Below are positions 44,377 through 54,282 of a DNA stretch of 64,000 nucleotides, piece after piece. The translations under genes and the position numbers were made by a program. Origin of the DNA: Methylocystis bryophila. GTDB taxonomy: Bacteria; Pseudomonadota; Alphaproteobacteria; Rhizobiales; Beijerinckiaceae. The notes under the pieces were generated by a model. The model saw nothing but the letters and a program-made list of their open reading frames with translations, was not told where the DNA came from and did no database searches. The DNA is taken from the NCBI RefSeq assembly GCF_027925445.1, contig NZ_AP027149.1:310001-374000 (forward strand). The letters run 5' to 3'. The first letter of the stretch is position 1. The number at the start of each line of letters is the position of its first letter.

Positions 44377-45192
44377 ATGACGCTTCTGAGCTTCGCGCGC
44401 ATGCTTTCTCCCGAGAAGCGAAAACCCGCCGCCCTCCCCGAGGGATTGCGCATCTATGCGATCGGCGACGTCCATGGGCGTCTCGACCTGCTGGACTCGC
44501 TCGCCCGCCGCATCGAAGCCGATCTCAGGGACGCGCCGGCGCTGGCCTTCACGATATTCCTCGGCGACTATGTCGATCGCGGGCCGAACTCCGCCGGGGT
44601 GGTGGATCGGCTGGCGCGCCGGGATTTCCCCACGGAATTCCTCGCCCTCAGAGGAAACCACGAAGAAGTCATGCTCAATTTTCTCCTCGAACCCGCCGTT
44701 CTCGAGAATTGGCGCAATTATGGCGGCCTGGAGACCTTGCATTCCTATGGAATTGACGTCCTGCCCGCCATGCGCGGCCTGGGTTACGAAGGCATGAGAG
44801 ACAGCCTCCTGGAGCGCCTACCGCGCTCGCACGAGGAGTTTCTTCGCGAGACCGAATATTACACGACTTCCGGAGACTATTTCTTTTGCCACGCCGGCGT
44901 CCGGCCCGGCACGCCTCTCGATGAGCAGTCGCCGCGCGACCTGCTCTGGATCCGCGAGGAGTTTCTGGCCTTCCGGGGCAGCTGGGACAGGGTCATCGTG
45001 CATGGGCACACGCCCGTGGATCAGCCCGAGCTGCTTGCAAGCCGCATCAACGTCGACACGGGCGCTTTCGCGAGCTCGATCCTGACGGCTGTCGTTCTGG
45101 AGGGATCGGAGCGGCGCATCTTGTCGACGGCGCGAACCGCCGGGCGCTCCGCGGTCGAAGAGAAGCGCCAACCCCTCCCGCGCCCAGCCTGA
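44377..45192 (+). CDS. Metallophosphoesterase (serine/threonine phosphatase-like)
   Basis: 271 residues. The five blocks of the PPP-type fold are present: GDVHGR near residue 31, GDYVDRG near 65, GNHEE near 90, CHAGVRPG near 173, and HGHTP near 210. These residues bind the two catalytic metals. The family includes PrpA/PrpE-type protein phosphatases and diadenosine tetraphosphatases; the specific substrate is unknown. Stands alone between unrelated genes. Confidence 0.9.
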   Translation: MTLLSFARMLSPEKRKPAALPEGLRIYAIGDVHGRLDLLDSLARRIEADLRDAPALAFTIFLGDYVDRGPNSAGVVDRLARRDFPTEFLALRGNHEEVMLNFLLEPAVLENWRNYGGLETLHSYGIDVLPAMRGLGYEGMRDSLLERLPRSHEEFLRETEYYTTSGDYFFCHAGVRPGTPLDEQSPRDLLWIREEFLAFRGSWDRVIVHGHTPVDQPELLASRINVDTGAFASSILTAVVLEGSERRILSTARTAGRSAVEEKRQPLPRPA

Positions 45193-45650
45193 GCCACCCT
45201 GCGCTCAATCCGAACCGGCTGAACGCCGAATACGCGATCGGCTCCAAAAGCTTAGATCGCGATTCACGCGAAAAACCCGTTCCCGTTTTTCGTGTCGCGC
45301 TCTCGCGGGACATCAGGGCTCGCGGGCTTCGAGCCCCATGCGCTGCGCCAAGGCCGCACTATCGGCCGCCGCGCCGCTCACCTCCCCTTCCACCAAGGCG
45401 CGCAGCCCACAGCTGGTGGCGCGGGCGACGTGGTGAAGATCGCTCAGATCTGGAACAGGAACCTCTATGCCTAAGGGCGCCGGGCTACGCCCTCATCGGC
45501 GTGCAGGCCGGGAAAAGCTGCCGAGTGGTTTCGAATGGGCAACCCGCAGGCCTTCTATCCCGGCAACGGCGCTTCGGTGTTTACAGGCGTGAAGCTTCGA
45601 TTCTGACGTCGAGGCTTGCGAGTGCAGGCGTCACCCTCTCGCGGAGGTCC
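45193..45650. other. Intergenic region with possible decayed coding sequence
   Basis: 458 bases without an intact gene. One frame reads VVKIAQIWNRNLYA then a stop; the same frame resumes and ends FRMGNPQAFYPGNGASVFTGVKLRF before TGA at 45604. The ending resembles the C-terminal strand of TonB-dependent receptors, so a relic is possible. Similarity is short. A GCGATTCACGCG...CGTTTTTCGTG repeat-like segment precedes it at ~45257-45300. Confidence 0.25.
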
Positions 45651-47693
45651 TCACTTGCGCGAGGCCTCTTTCAAATTGTTGGGCGCCTTGGCCATAAGGC
45701 CGTCGATGCGCTCGCGCTCGCGCTTGAACTCGCCGAGGAGCCTGCCGTCGAATTCGCGCGTGCGCGCGAGCTTGACGCGCATCGGGTCCACGAAATGACC
45801 GTTGACCATAACTTCGTAATGCAGATGCGGACCGGTCGAGAGGCCTGATGAGCCAAGAAAGCCGACGACCTGGCCCTGTTTGACGCGCGTGCCCTCGGCT
45901 ACATGGCGCGCGAAGCCGGACAAGTGGTTGTAGGTCGTGATGTAGCCGTTGGCGTGCTGGACCTCGATGCGCCGCCCATAGCCCGAATCCCATTGCGCCT
46001 TGATGATGACGCCATTGCCGGCGGCGACGATGGGCGTGCCGATCGGGGCCGCCCAGTCCACGCCGGTGTGCATCTTGTAATAGCCGAGGATCGGGTGGCG
46101 ACGCATGCCGAAACCGGACCGGGTCTCGCCCGTGGCGATCGGCTTGCGAATCAGGAATTTACGGCTCGAGCGGCCATTCTCGTCGTAGAAATCGACGATC
46201 CCATCGTCCTGCGTCTGGAAGCGATAGTAGCGCCAAGTTTCGCCGCGTGTCGTGAGAGAGGCGTAAAGCAACGTGTCGTGTCCGCCCTCCTCTCCCTCGT
46301 CATAGAAGAGATCGAGCGTGTCGCCGGGCTGCACGCCGCGCTGCAGATCGACATCATTCGCGAAAATCTGGATCAGCTCGGCGATGATCGGCCGCGGCGT
46401 CTCCTGCTTGAGCGCGGTTTCGTAAAGCGAGTTGTAAAGGCGCATGCCGCCCTGATCTTCGCTCTCGTCCTCCTCGTCTTCCGCGCCGCGCGCCGCTCGC
46501 TTCTTCTTGCCGGTGACGCCGGCTTCCGCCGTCGTCGGAACCAGCATGAAGCTTCCTCGATCGGTGGCGGCGACCATGGATTCGAGGGTGTCGTCGTTGT
46601 AGACAGAAACCCGCGCCAGCTTCATTTCCGCGGCCGCGCCCTCAAAATCCGCAAACAACAATTTCACCCGTTGCCCTTCGCGCACGGGCTCGCCGCGATG
46701 TCCTTTATAGGCTGCGACCACAGCGGCGATACGAGGCTTTGGGACGCCATTGGCTGCGAGCACATCGGCGAGCCCCTCGCCGCGCCTGGCGATGACGAGC
46801 TTTTCCTCCATCTGTGTCGGCTGAGCGGTGTCTCGCGGCGCCACGGTCACGTTCTCGGCGACCATGCGCACCTGTATCGCCGAGAAGGGGTCCGACAGCG
46901 TCGTCGGGGCGTCGCCGGGAGCCGCATAGGACAGCGCCAGCGGGCCAGCGGCGCGGCTCGTGCGCGACAGCAGCAATTGCCCGAGCAGTTGTGGCGGAAC
47001 AGGGTTGCCCCCGCCGCCCGCGCCCGCGGCGACGGTGGATTTCGATTGCTCCACGACCTGCGCCTGCGCTTCCTCCGTGCTCAGCTCAGCGCTTTGTCGC
47101 TGGCCCGCAGGAAGGCTGAAATCGCGCGTGCTGAAGGAAACCTCCGCCTCGTCGGGCGCGATATCCGACTCGGTGAGATTCTCGGATCCGTGACGCGGAT
47201 CGGCGTTCAACTTCAAGGGATTGAAGACGGGGACCTCGTCCGCGAACTGCGTCGAGGTCGGCGTCAAGGTCGTCGAAATATGAGTGAATTGCTTCGTGCG
47301 GATGACTTCCTTGTCGCCGGCCCTGACCGTTGTCGCGGTCTTGAACGACTGCTTGGCCGCGACCACGTCCACCGCGCGCAGCAATCGGTCGCCTTTCTTG
47401 GGATTGACCGTCTGTTGGCTTTCCCGCTCGTCCTTATGGGCGATCTGAGCTTTGGTCGGGGCCTCGGCGAAATGCGTCTGCTGATCGAGCGCGGAATAGG
47501 CGGCGGAGGCGATCAGCAGCCCGCCGGAGAAACCGGTCAGAACGGTGCCGAGGAGCCAGCGAATTGAGACGCGGCGTCGGTCGTCCTCACTGTGCTTGCG
47601 GCCGTCGGCCTCGATGGGCGGCTCTTCGCCGAGCGACACCCGAGCCAAGCCCGACGCCGGAAGACCCAGGCGCCCGCTGGTGAAGGCCGTCAT
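45651..47693 (-). CDS. M23 family metallopeptidase (LytM-type)
   Basis: 680 residues. One membrane helix near residues 45-65 (LLGTVLTGFSGGLLIASAAY) anchors it. A long middle region carries LysM/OapA-like and low-complexity segments, and the peptidase domain sits at residues ~520-640. Metal ligands are visible: HTGVDWA (HxxxD) and later PHLHYEV (HxH). The family cuts peptidoglycan cross-bridges or activates amidases. With the intact ligands it may be active. Alone in its orientation. Confidence 0.9.
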   Translation of the reverse strand: MTAFTSGRLGLPASGLARVSLGEEPPIEADGRKHSEDDRRRVSIRWLLGTVLTGFSGGLLIASAAYSALDQQTHFAEAPTKAQIAHKDERESQQTVNPKKGDRLLRAVDVVAAKQSFKTATTVRAGDKEVIRTKQFTHISTTLTPTSTQFADEVPVFNPLKLNADPRHGSENLTESDIAPDEAEVSFSTRDFSLPAGQRQSAELSTEEAQAQVVEQSKSTVAAGAGGGGNPVPPQLLGQLLLSRTSRAAGPLALSYAAPGDAPTTLSDPFSAIQVRMVAENVTVAPRDTAQPTQMEEKLVIARRGEGLADVLAANGVPKPRIAAVVAAYKGHRGEPVREGQRVKLLFADFEGAAAEMKLARVSVYNDDTLESMVAATDRGSFMLVPTTAEAGVTGKKKRAARGAEDEEDESEDQGGMRLYNSLYETALKQETPRPIIAELIQIFANDVDLQRGVQPGDTLDLFYDEGEEGGHDTLLYASLTTRGETWRYYRFQTQDDGIVDFYDENGRSSRKFLIRKPIATGETRSGFGMRRHPILGYYKMHTGVDWAAPIGTPIVAAGNGVIIKAQWDSGYGRRIEVQHANGYITTYNHLSGFARHVAEGTRVKQGQVVGFLGSSGLSTGPHLHYEVMVNGHFVDPMRVKLARTREFDGRLLGEFKRERERIDGLMAKAPNNLKEASRK

Positions 47694-48052
47694 CCGAGAA
47701 CGCCGTGCGCGGCTGTTCGCGTTGCTCGATCGGCCTCGCGCCTCGAGGCTCCGCGGCGCGACGCCGATCCGATTCCATCGTTCATAAGCATTTTCGCGCC
47801 AACGCCTCTTACGGCTCTCGTCTCCAGAACTCGCTCGGACGAGGCCTTAGCATTATGGCTCAAATTTGGCTCTCGCGCGAGCTGCGCCGTAACGCCCGGG
47901 ACATTTCGATCGACGGCTCGCCGCTGCGCTTTGCGCTCGGCCAGAAGCGTGAGGCGAGATAAACGTCAAAATCCACGTGGTTTCCACAGTTGCGGCTCGG
48001 AAGCGAAAGCGTTGTTATTTCCCATCGGCTTTTGACAGATGGAATCAGTGTC
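47694..48052. other. Intergenic region
   Basis: 359 bases between divergent genes. A plus-strand frame ending near 47962 is open but has Arg/Ser-rich composition typical of a shadow. I see no palindrome, tRNA or terminator. Confidence 0.3.
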
Positions 48053-48325
48053 ATGGAAAACGGGATGAAATGCAAACGCGGCTTCGCCTCGATGGACCCG
48101 GAGAAGCAACGCGAAATCGCCCGCTTGGGCGGGAAGAGCGTGCCGCCCGAAACGCGCAGCTTCTCCCAAAGTTCCGACCTCGCCGCCCGGGCGGGCCGAA
48201 AAGGCGGTCAATCCGTAGCTTCGGCCAATCGTTCGTTCTCGAAGGACCCCACGCTTGCCGCCAAAGCGGGAGCCAAAGGCGGCCGCGCATCGCACCAGGC
48301 GCGAGTTTTCAAGGCGGCCAAATAA
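48053..48325 (+). CDS. KGG-repeat stress protein (GsiB-like)
   Basis: 90 residues from ATG 48053 (an alternative ATG at 48065 follows). Three Gly-rich repeats are seen: DPEKQREIARLGGKS, SDLAARAGRKGGQS and DPTLAAKAGAKGGRAS. They match the stress-induced KGG repeat family. Strongly charged and probably disordered, as with hydrophilins associated with desiccation or general stress. Function of this member is not established. Confidence 0.82.
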   Translation: MENGMKCKRGFASMDPEKQREIARLGGKSVPPETRSFSQSSDLAARAGRKGGQSVASANRSFSKDPTLAAKAGAKGGRASHQARVFKAAK

Positions 48326-48351
48326 GGCCGTCCGCGCCCTCGGTCGCTCGC

Positions 48352-49674
48352 TCATCGAACGGCGCGGCCGGAATCCCTGGCAAATTGATTGATTTCAGCG
48401 CCTATTCGACCAGGCCCTGATTGCGGCGGGGCAAGCGTCAGATCGAGAGCCAACTGCGAAGCTTCCGCTATTGACGCGGGGGCGTCGAAGGAGGAAAGCG
48501 TCAGGCCGAGCAGCCGGACGCCTTTCGGCGCGAGGACGACCGTAGAGCCTGTCCCGGAAAAGTGCGAAGCGGTTTTCCGGTCAGGACATGCTCTAAGCTT
48601 CTCACTTGGCGCGATTCCTAATCGCTCGAACGATTCCGTTCGAGCGGGAAACGCGCTAGCCAGCAGGTTGCAGACGACGGCTTCGAGTTCCTGTCGGTTC
48701 TGCAGCCGTGCGGCGCAGGTGCGGGCGCGCGTGATCTGGCGAAAATCCGCGAACTTCACCTTGAGCGTGATAGTTCGCGCCGCGAGTCCGGCGCTTTCGC
48801 TGGCGCGCCAGACTTTCTCGAGGATTGGCGCGAGCGCCGCCTGCGCCGCATCCAAGGTGAAGAGATCCTCGGCGAAGGTCCTCTCCGCCCCCAAGGATTT
48901 GCGGACGCGGTCGGGGCGCACCGGGCGCGCGTCAATCCCGCGCGCGATGGAATAAAAATAAGCGCCGGCCTTGCCGAAATGGCGCTCGAGGAACTCGAGG
49001 GACTGGGCGCGCAGATCCTTGCCCGTGGAGACCCCGAGCTTATTCATCTTGGCGCGGGTCACGGGGCCGATCCCGTGAAAACGGCCGATCTCGAGCGCCT
49101 CGACGAAGCCTGGCCCCATCTGCGGCGTGATGACGAAGAGCCCGTCGGGCTTACGATAATCCGAGGCGATCTTGGCGAGGAACTTGTTGTAGGAGACGCC
49201 CGCCGAAGCGGTGAGTCCGGTCTCGGCGCGGATCTTCGCGCGGATCTCCTCCGCGAGGCGCGTCGCCGAAGCGACGCCTTTGAGATTCTCGGTCACGTCG
49301 AGATAGGCCTCGTCGAGCGACAGGGGCTCGATGAGCGGCGTGTGCTCGGCGAAGATCGCCCGGATCTGCCGCGAGACTTGGCGATAGACCTCGAAACGCG
49401 GCGGCACGAACAGAAGCTGCGGACATTTCCGCCGCGCCGTGACGGAAGGCATGGCCGAGCGCACGCCGAACGCGCGCGCCTCATAGCTCGCCGCGGCGAC
49501 CACGCCGCGACCGCCCGCGCCGCCCACCGCGACAGGCTTGCCGCGCAACGCGGGATTGTCGCGCTGCTCGACCGACGCATAGAAGGCGTCCATGTCGATA
49601 TGAATGATCTTGCGCGGCCTTTCCCCTGCCGTATCGCAAGGCTCGTTGTCGGGCGATATCGACGATGCGCGCAT
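48352..49674 (-). CDS. dinB: DNA polymerase IV with in-frame repeat insertion
   Basis: 440 residues. Y-family motifs: HIDMDAFYASVEQRDNP near residue 25, SLDEAYLDVT near 122, then a helix-hairpin-helix region. The little-finger domain is interrupted between AFP and PKGVRLLG by about 39 residues (48529-48645), encoded by a copy of the dispersed palindromic repeat kept in frame. DinB normally runs straight through that junction. The polymerase performs translesion synthesis, and the insertion is in a surface domain, so activity may persist. Downstream, convergent with the KGG gene. Confidence 0.9.
   Translation of the reverse strand: MRASSISPDNEPCDTAGERPRKIIHIDMDAFYASVEQRDNPALRGKPVAVGGAGGRGVVAAASYEARAFGVRSAMPSVTARRKCPQLLFVPPRFEVYRQVSRQIRAIFAEHTPLIEPLSLDEAYLDVTENLKGVASATRLAEEIRAKIRAETGLTASAGVSYNKFLAKIASDYRKPDGLFVITPQMGPGFVEALEIGRFHGIGPVTRAKMNKLGVSTGKDLRAQSLEFLERHFGKAGAYFYSIARGIDARPVRPDRVRKSLGAERTFAEDLFTLDAAQAALAPILEKVWRASESAGLAARTITLKVKFADFRQITRARTCAARLQNRQELEAVVCNLLASAFPARTESFERLGIAPSEKLRACPDRKTASHFSGTGSTVVLAPKGVRLLGLTLSSFDAPASIAEASQLALDLTLAPPQSGPGRIGAEINQFARDSGRAVR
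48529..48645. repeat. Dispersed palindromic repeat, full copy inside dinB
   Basis: Contains two hairpins: CCGGAAAA/TTTTCCGG around GTGCGAAGCG (near 48555-48580), and GCTCGAACG/CGTTCGAGC (48624-48645). The core CGGAAAAGTGCGAAGCGG recurs, reverse-complemented, at 55612-55630. Length 117 bases is a multiple of three, preserving the frame. Confidence 0.75.
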
Positions 49675-49734
49675 GCGCAGGCCTCAGAGCGCGATCACGT
49701 TTTCCGCGTTCGGGCGCCCGCCTGAACGCAGCGT

Positions 49735-49800
49735 GATTCGGAGCATGTCACGGAAATGCGCCGAGCGGTATCCGGTCAGGACATGACCTGAGCTTTGATT
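49735..49800. repeat. Dispersed palindromic repeat, diverged copy
   Basis: GTCACGGAAATGCGCCGAGCGG...CCGGTCAGGACATG aligns with the dinB copy (CCGGTCAGGACATG identical) and lies upstream of dinB. Confidence 0.6.
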
Positions 49801-49806
49801 GGAGCG

Positions 49807-51075
49807 TCAATGCATGTCGATGATGGGCAACTCCACCTCGCGCACCGCGCCGCCGCGCGAAAACGTCAGGCGCCGTTTATCCCCGGGTTTGCCGTGCAGC
49901 GCGGCGAGCACCGCGCCGCGCGGCGCGCCCGTGGCCGCAAGCTGGCCGACCGCGACGAGCTCGTCGCCGACCTCGACGCCTTCAGTCGGCGGCTGGTCTC
50001 CCGCCTTCGGCAGGCCGCCGACGATATAGCGGGCGTCCTTGCGAACGAGCGTCAGCGCCACGCTGTCGAGATCCCTTGTGTCGGGACCGGAAAGGGCGCG
50101 CCAATAGGAGATGCGGTTGGGGTAATCGAGCGTCAGCGCGTATCGTTCCAGCACATTGGCCCCGAGCCAGCCCACGACCGGGCCGGGCGCTGACTTTTGC
50201 CATTTGTCCCAAAAAAGGTCGCCCGTCAGAACGTCGACCCAGCCCGCCAGATAGGGCGCGGAGCCGAGCACGCCGACATCCTTGATCTCGAGCGCGCCGA
50301 GCCGGATCGACGGAATCCGCGCAACCGTGCCCCGCTTCTCGAAATTGAAGTCCAGCATGTTGTAGTTCGCCGCGCCCATGGCGCCATCGGCCCGGCGCCA
50401 GTCGGGATGCGCCGCAAGCCAGGGACTGAGCACGCTGCCGCGCATCCAGCTAAAGCCGCTGCCGGCGTCGATCACGAAGGGGTAGGAGCGCCCGTCGACG
50501 GAGACGTCGACGGCGGCGAGCCCCGTTTCCGGATTCAGCGCAAAAGGAACCTCCGTCCCTTGTGGCGGCCGACCCTCCGCCGATTCGAGCGACAGGGTGC
50601 GCGTCTGGTAGTTCAGCGTGAGCCGATAGTTGAGAAAGAGGCTTGCCGGCAGCATCGCCTCGACCTTGTGCGGACCGAAATATTGGGGAAAGGCGAAAAA
50701 GTCCGTGCTGTCGCCATCGTCGCGCACGCTTTTCGGGTTGGCTTCGATCTCGGCGGCGCCGATCAGAAGACGCATGGGCTGACCAGCGCCGATACCGAGC
50801 TCGGCATAAAGCCCCTTCGTGAGGATCGGCGCCTGCATGCCCATGTTGAACCAGGCGAGCGCGCGACGTGTCCCGCCATCGGGCGTGCGGAAGCTCGCGG
50901 CGACCAGGATCCGGCCGGCGTCGAGCTCGAAGCGCAGCGCGTTGGCCGGCAGCTTGTCAGCAGCGGGCGTGCGCGACTTGTCGGCGGAGGGCGTTCGCGG
51001 CTTGGCGGCGGCGGCGAGGACGACGAGACAGAGCAGCGTCACGAGCGGCGTTAGCAGCCGTCGGAATGAGGGCAT
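49807..51075 (-). CDS. Secreted aspartyl-protease-like/PDZ protein
   Basis: 422 residues from ATG 51075 with GGGGAG upstream. Signal peptide ends AAAA near residue 25. Two protease-like lobes follow; the second has FVIDAGSGFSWM, where retropepsin-like enzymes have DTGS, so catalysis is doubtful or altered. The C-terminal ~85 residues form a PDZ domain (VGGLPKAGDQPP, EVGDELVAVGQL). Similar PDZ/aspartyl proteins act in envelope quality control, but the substrate is unknown. Confidence 0.7.
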   Translation of the reverse strand: MPSFRRLLTPLVTLLCLVVLAAAAKPRTPSADKSRTPAADKLPANALRFELDAGRILVAASFRTPDGGTRRALAWFNMGMQAPILTKGLYAELGIGAGQPMRLLIGAAEIEANPKSVRDDGDSTDFFAFPQYFGPHKVEAMLPASLFLNYRLTLNYQTRTLSLESAEGRPPQGTEVPFALNPETGLAAVDVSVDGRSYPFVIDAGSGFSWMRGSVLSPWLAAHPDWRRADGAMGAANYNMLDFNFEKRGTVARIPSIRLGALEIKDVGVLGSAPYLAGWVDVLTGDLFWDKWQKSAPGPVVGWLGANVLERYALTLDYPNRISYWRALSGPDTRDLDSVALTLVRKDARYIVGGLPKAGDQPPTEGVEVGDELVAVGQLAATGAPRGAVLAALHGKPGDKRRLTFSRGGAVREVELPIIDMH

Positions 51076-51229
51076 CAGCACGTTTCTCCCCGAGAGGTCG
51101 GGCTCGCCGGATTTGTAGCGGCTTTGCGTTTTTTTTGCAGCCAAATGCGGCTCGGGCCGCCAAGTTGTTTTCGGGCCGCCCAAAATATATGCGTTGCGGC
51201 AGGATTCTACGAGGGCTCGGGGGGGAAGA

Positions 51230-52528
<1,299 letters not shown>

Positions 52529-52642
52529 AAGGGAAACGTGATCAATTCTTGAAGTTTAGAGCGCGTCGCTCTGCTCGCCTCTGTCGCCTGAGCGCGATAT
52601 ATATGTTGGCCAGGAACCTTTGGGGGCCGCGGAGGGCAAGGA
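52529..52642. other. Short intergenic region with repeat-like sequence
   Basis: GCGTTCAGGCGGAATCGCCTGAA (52508-52530, overlapping the purD end) forms a TTCAGGCG/CGCCTGAA hairpin that could terminate transcription. GAGCGCGTCGCTCTG follows at 52559. Confidence 0.3.
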
Positions 52643-53383
52643 ATGCGGGTCGACACGATCGCGCTTGGAGGCGGCTGGCCGGGACCCGCTTCGCCGGCGA
52701 CGGACGTCTTTGCGCCTTTTCGGGAGGCCTCGCCCGATCGACCCTTCGTCGTTGGCCAGCTCGGACAGTCGCTCGATGGCCGCATCGCGACGGTGAGCGG
52801 AGAGTCGCGCGGCATCAGCGGCGACTCCGCGCTTGTCCATCTGCATCGGATCAGGGCTCATGTCGATGCGGTGATCGTTGGCGCCGGCACCATTATCGCC
52901 GACGATCCACGCCTTTCGGTTCGCGCGGTTAAAGGCGTCAGTCCCGCGCGAGTCGTGATCGATCCCAGCGGAAGACTCGACGCGAGGGGCAATTGGCTCG
53001 CGGAGGACGGCGCGCGCCGCATCCTCGTCACGGGCGCGAGCGAGCCCGCCTGCGCCGCAGCGGAGATCATTCGTCTCGAAAGGCGCGAGGGACTCATTCC
53101 TCCCGCAGCGATCGTGGAGGCGCTGTTTGCGAGAGGCTTGACGCGCCTGTTGGTCGAAGGCGGCGCGCGGACGCTCGCGGCCTTCATCGAAGCGGGCCTT
53201 CTCGACCGCCTGCATTTGCTGGTGGCGCCGATGATCATCGGCTCGGGACGAAACGGCCTGGAGCTCTCGCCCATCGGAACGCTTGCGAGCGCGCTGAGAC
53301 CGCGGGTCCAGACCCATCTCCTGGACGGCGGAGACGTCCTCTTCGACTGCGATTTTTCCTGTTGCCGTCAGCGCAGCTGCTGA
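52643..53383 (+). CDS. RibD C-terminal-like (pyrimidine/dihydrofolate) reductase
   Basis: 246 residues. GQSLDGRIATVSGES near residue 40, VDAVIVGAGTIIADDPRL near 75 and the late LLVEGGARTLAAF are hallmarks of the RibD_C/DHFR-like reductase fold. It lacks the RibD deaminase domain. It could act in riboflavin or reduce a pterin; a pterin-synthase operon lies 2 kb downstream. The cytochrome b561 gene starts 10 bases later. Confidence 0.85.
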   Translation: MRVDTIALGGGWPGPASPATDVFAPFREASPDRPFVVGQLGQSLDGRIATVSGESRGISGDSALVHLHRIRAHVDAVIVGAGTIIADDPRLSVRAVKGVSPARVVIDPSGRLDARGNWLAEDGARRILVTGASEPACAAAEIIRLERREGLIPPAAIVEALFARGLTRLLVEGGARTLAAFIEAGLLDRLHLLVAPMIIGSGRNGLELSPIGTLASALRPRVQTHLLDGGDVLFDCDFSCCRQRSC

Positions 53384-53393
53384 GGAGGCCCCC

Positions 53394-53945
53394 TTGAGAG
53401 AAACGGGACGCGAATATTCATCGCTCGCGAAGGCGCTGCATTGGACGGCGGCCTTCATCGTCATTGGCCTCATTCCCGTCGGCTTGATCATGACCGATCT
53501 CAAGCCGGGTCCTCTTCAGGATCGCCTCTTCGTCCTTCACGAATCCTTCGGCGTCACCCTGCTCGCCCTGATGATCTTGCGCGCCGTGACGCGCTGGCGC
53601 TTGCGGCCTGCGCCCTATTACAACCTCACGCCCGTGGAGCGCCGCGCTTCGACGGCCGTTCATTACGCGCTCTATGCGCTGCTGCTCGTCACGCCCGTGA
53701 TCGGCTGGCTCGGCTTGTCGGCCTTTGGTCTGGGTCCGTCGTTCTTCGGCGTCGCTGAGCTGCCGCGCCTCCTGGCCAAGAACAAGCCCTTGTCCGAGAC
53801 ACTGTTCGATATTCACGAGGCCTGCGCGTTTCTCATCGCCGGCCTCCTGGCGCTGCATGTCGCCGGCGCGTTGCGCCACGCCTTCGTCCTGCGCGACGAT
53901 TTGATCTGGCGCATGCTGCCGGCCGCTTTCAGGAGGAAGGGCTGA
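53394..53945 (+). CDS. Cytochrome b561
   Basis: 183 residues from a TTG with GAGGAGG just upstream. Four membrane helices are evident, with His residues in ALHWTAAF, FVLHESFG, VHYALY and LLALHVAGAL positioned to bind two b hemes. The family moves electrons from the quinone pool or to periplasmic acceptors. Followed by a repeat-rich spacer. Confidence 0.92.
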   Translation: MRETGREYSSLAKALHWTAAFIVIGLIPVGLIMTDLKPGPLQDRLFVLHESFGVTLLALMILRAVTRWRLRPAPYYNLTPVERRASTAVHYALYALLLVTPVIGWLGLSAFGLGPSFFGVAELPRLLAKNKPLSETLFDIHEACAFLIAGLLALHVAGALRHAFVLRDDLIWRMLPAAFRRKG

Positions 53946-53956
53946 GGGAAACGCGC

Positions 53957-54032
53957 ATGAAGCCGAAAAGCGCGAAGCGGTTTTCCTGACAGGACAGGCT
54001 CCAAGTTTCCGATTTGGAGCTTATTCTCATCC
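53957..54032. repeat. Dispersed palindromic repeat, first-hairpin copy
   Basis: GCCGAAAAGCGCGAAGCGG followed by TTTTCC and ACAGGACAGGCTC aligns with the first half of the dinB copy. Confidence 0.6.
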
Positions 54033-54199
54033 AACCCGTATCGCCCAAAACACCCTACAGGGTCCTGAACTTGACATCGCCGCTGCGGCGCAGGGTCTGG
54101 CAAAATTCGAGCATATGTGGCAATTTGTAGGTGTATTAAAGCGAATTCCGCAAAAATTGAGAGACTTTTGCGATCAGAATTCGTTCCAGCTTCTTGATT

Positions 54200-54241
54200 C
54201 CGGTGCGACTTCCTATCGCTCAAAGGATTCCGTTGAGCGGA
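54200..54241. repeat. Dispersed palindromic repeat, second-hairpin copy
   Basis: GATTCC...ATCGCTCAAAGG then ATTCCGTTGAGCGG, the reverse complement of the 22081 copy and equivalent to the second hairpin in dinB. Confidence 0.6.
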
Positions 54242-54282
54242 GAGGGCGCCAAGGCAGGCGGCGATATTATTGGAGCGGCGTC

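Larger units (their letters stand above)
53946..54282. other. Repeat-containing spacer
   Basis: 337 bases with no gene. It contains two copies of the dispersed repeat, listed separately at 53957-54032 and 54200-54241, and a CAAAATTCGAGCATATGTGGCAATTTG stretch that is unusually AT-rich. Confidence 0.5.

Noticed and set aside
45903..47567. 554-residue plus-strand frame opposite the M23 peptidase
   Set aside because: Arg-rich composition with no motifs; the opposite frame has metal ligands and family-like sequence.
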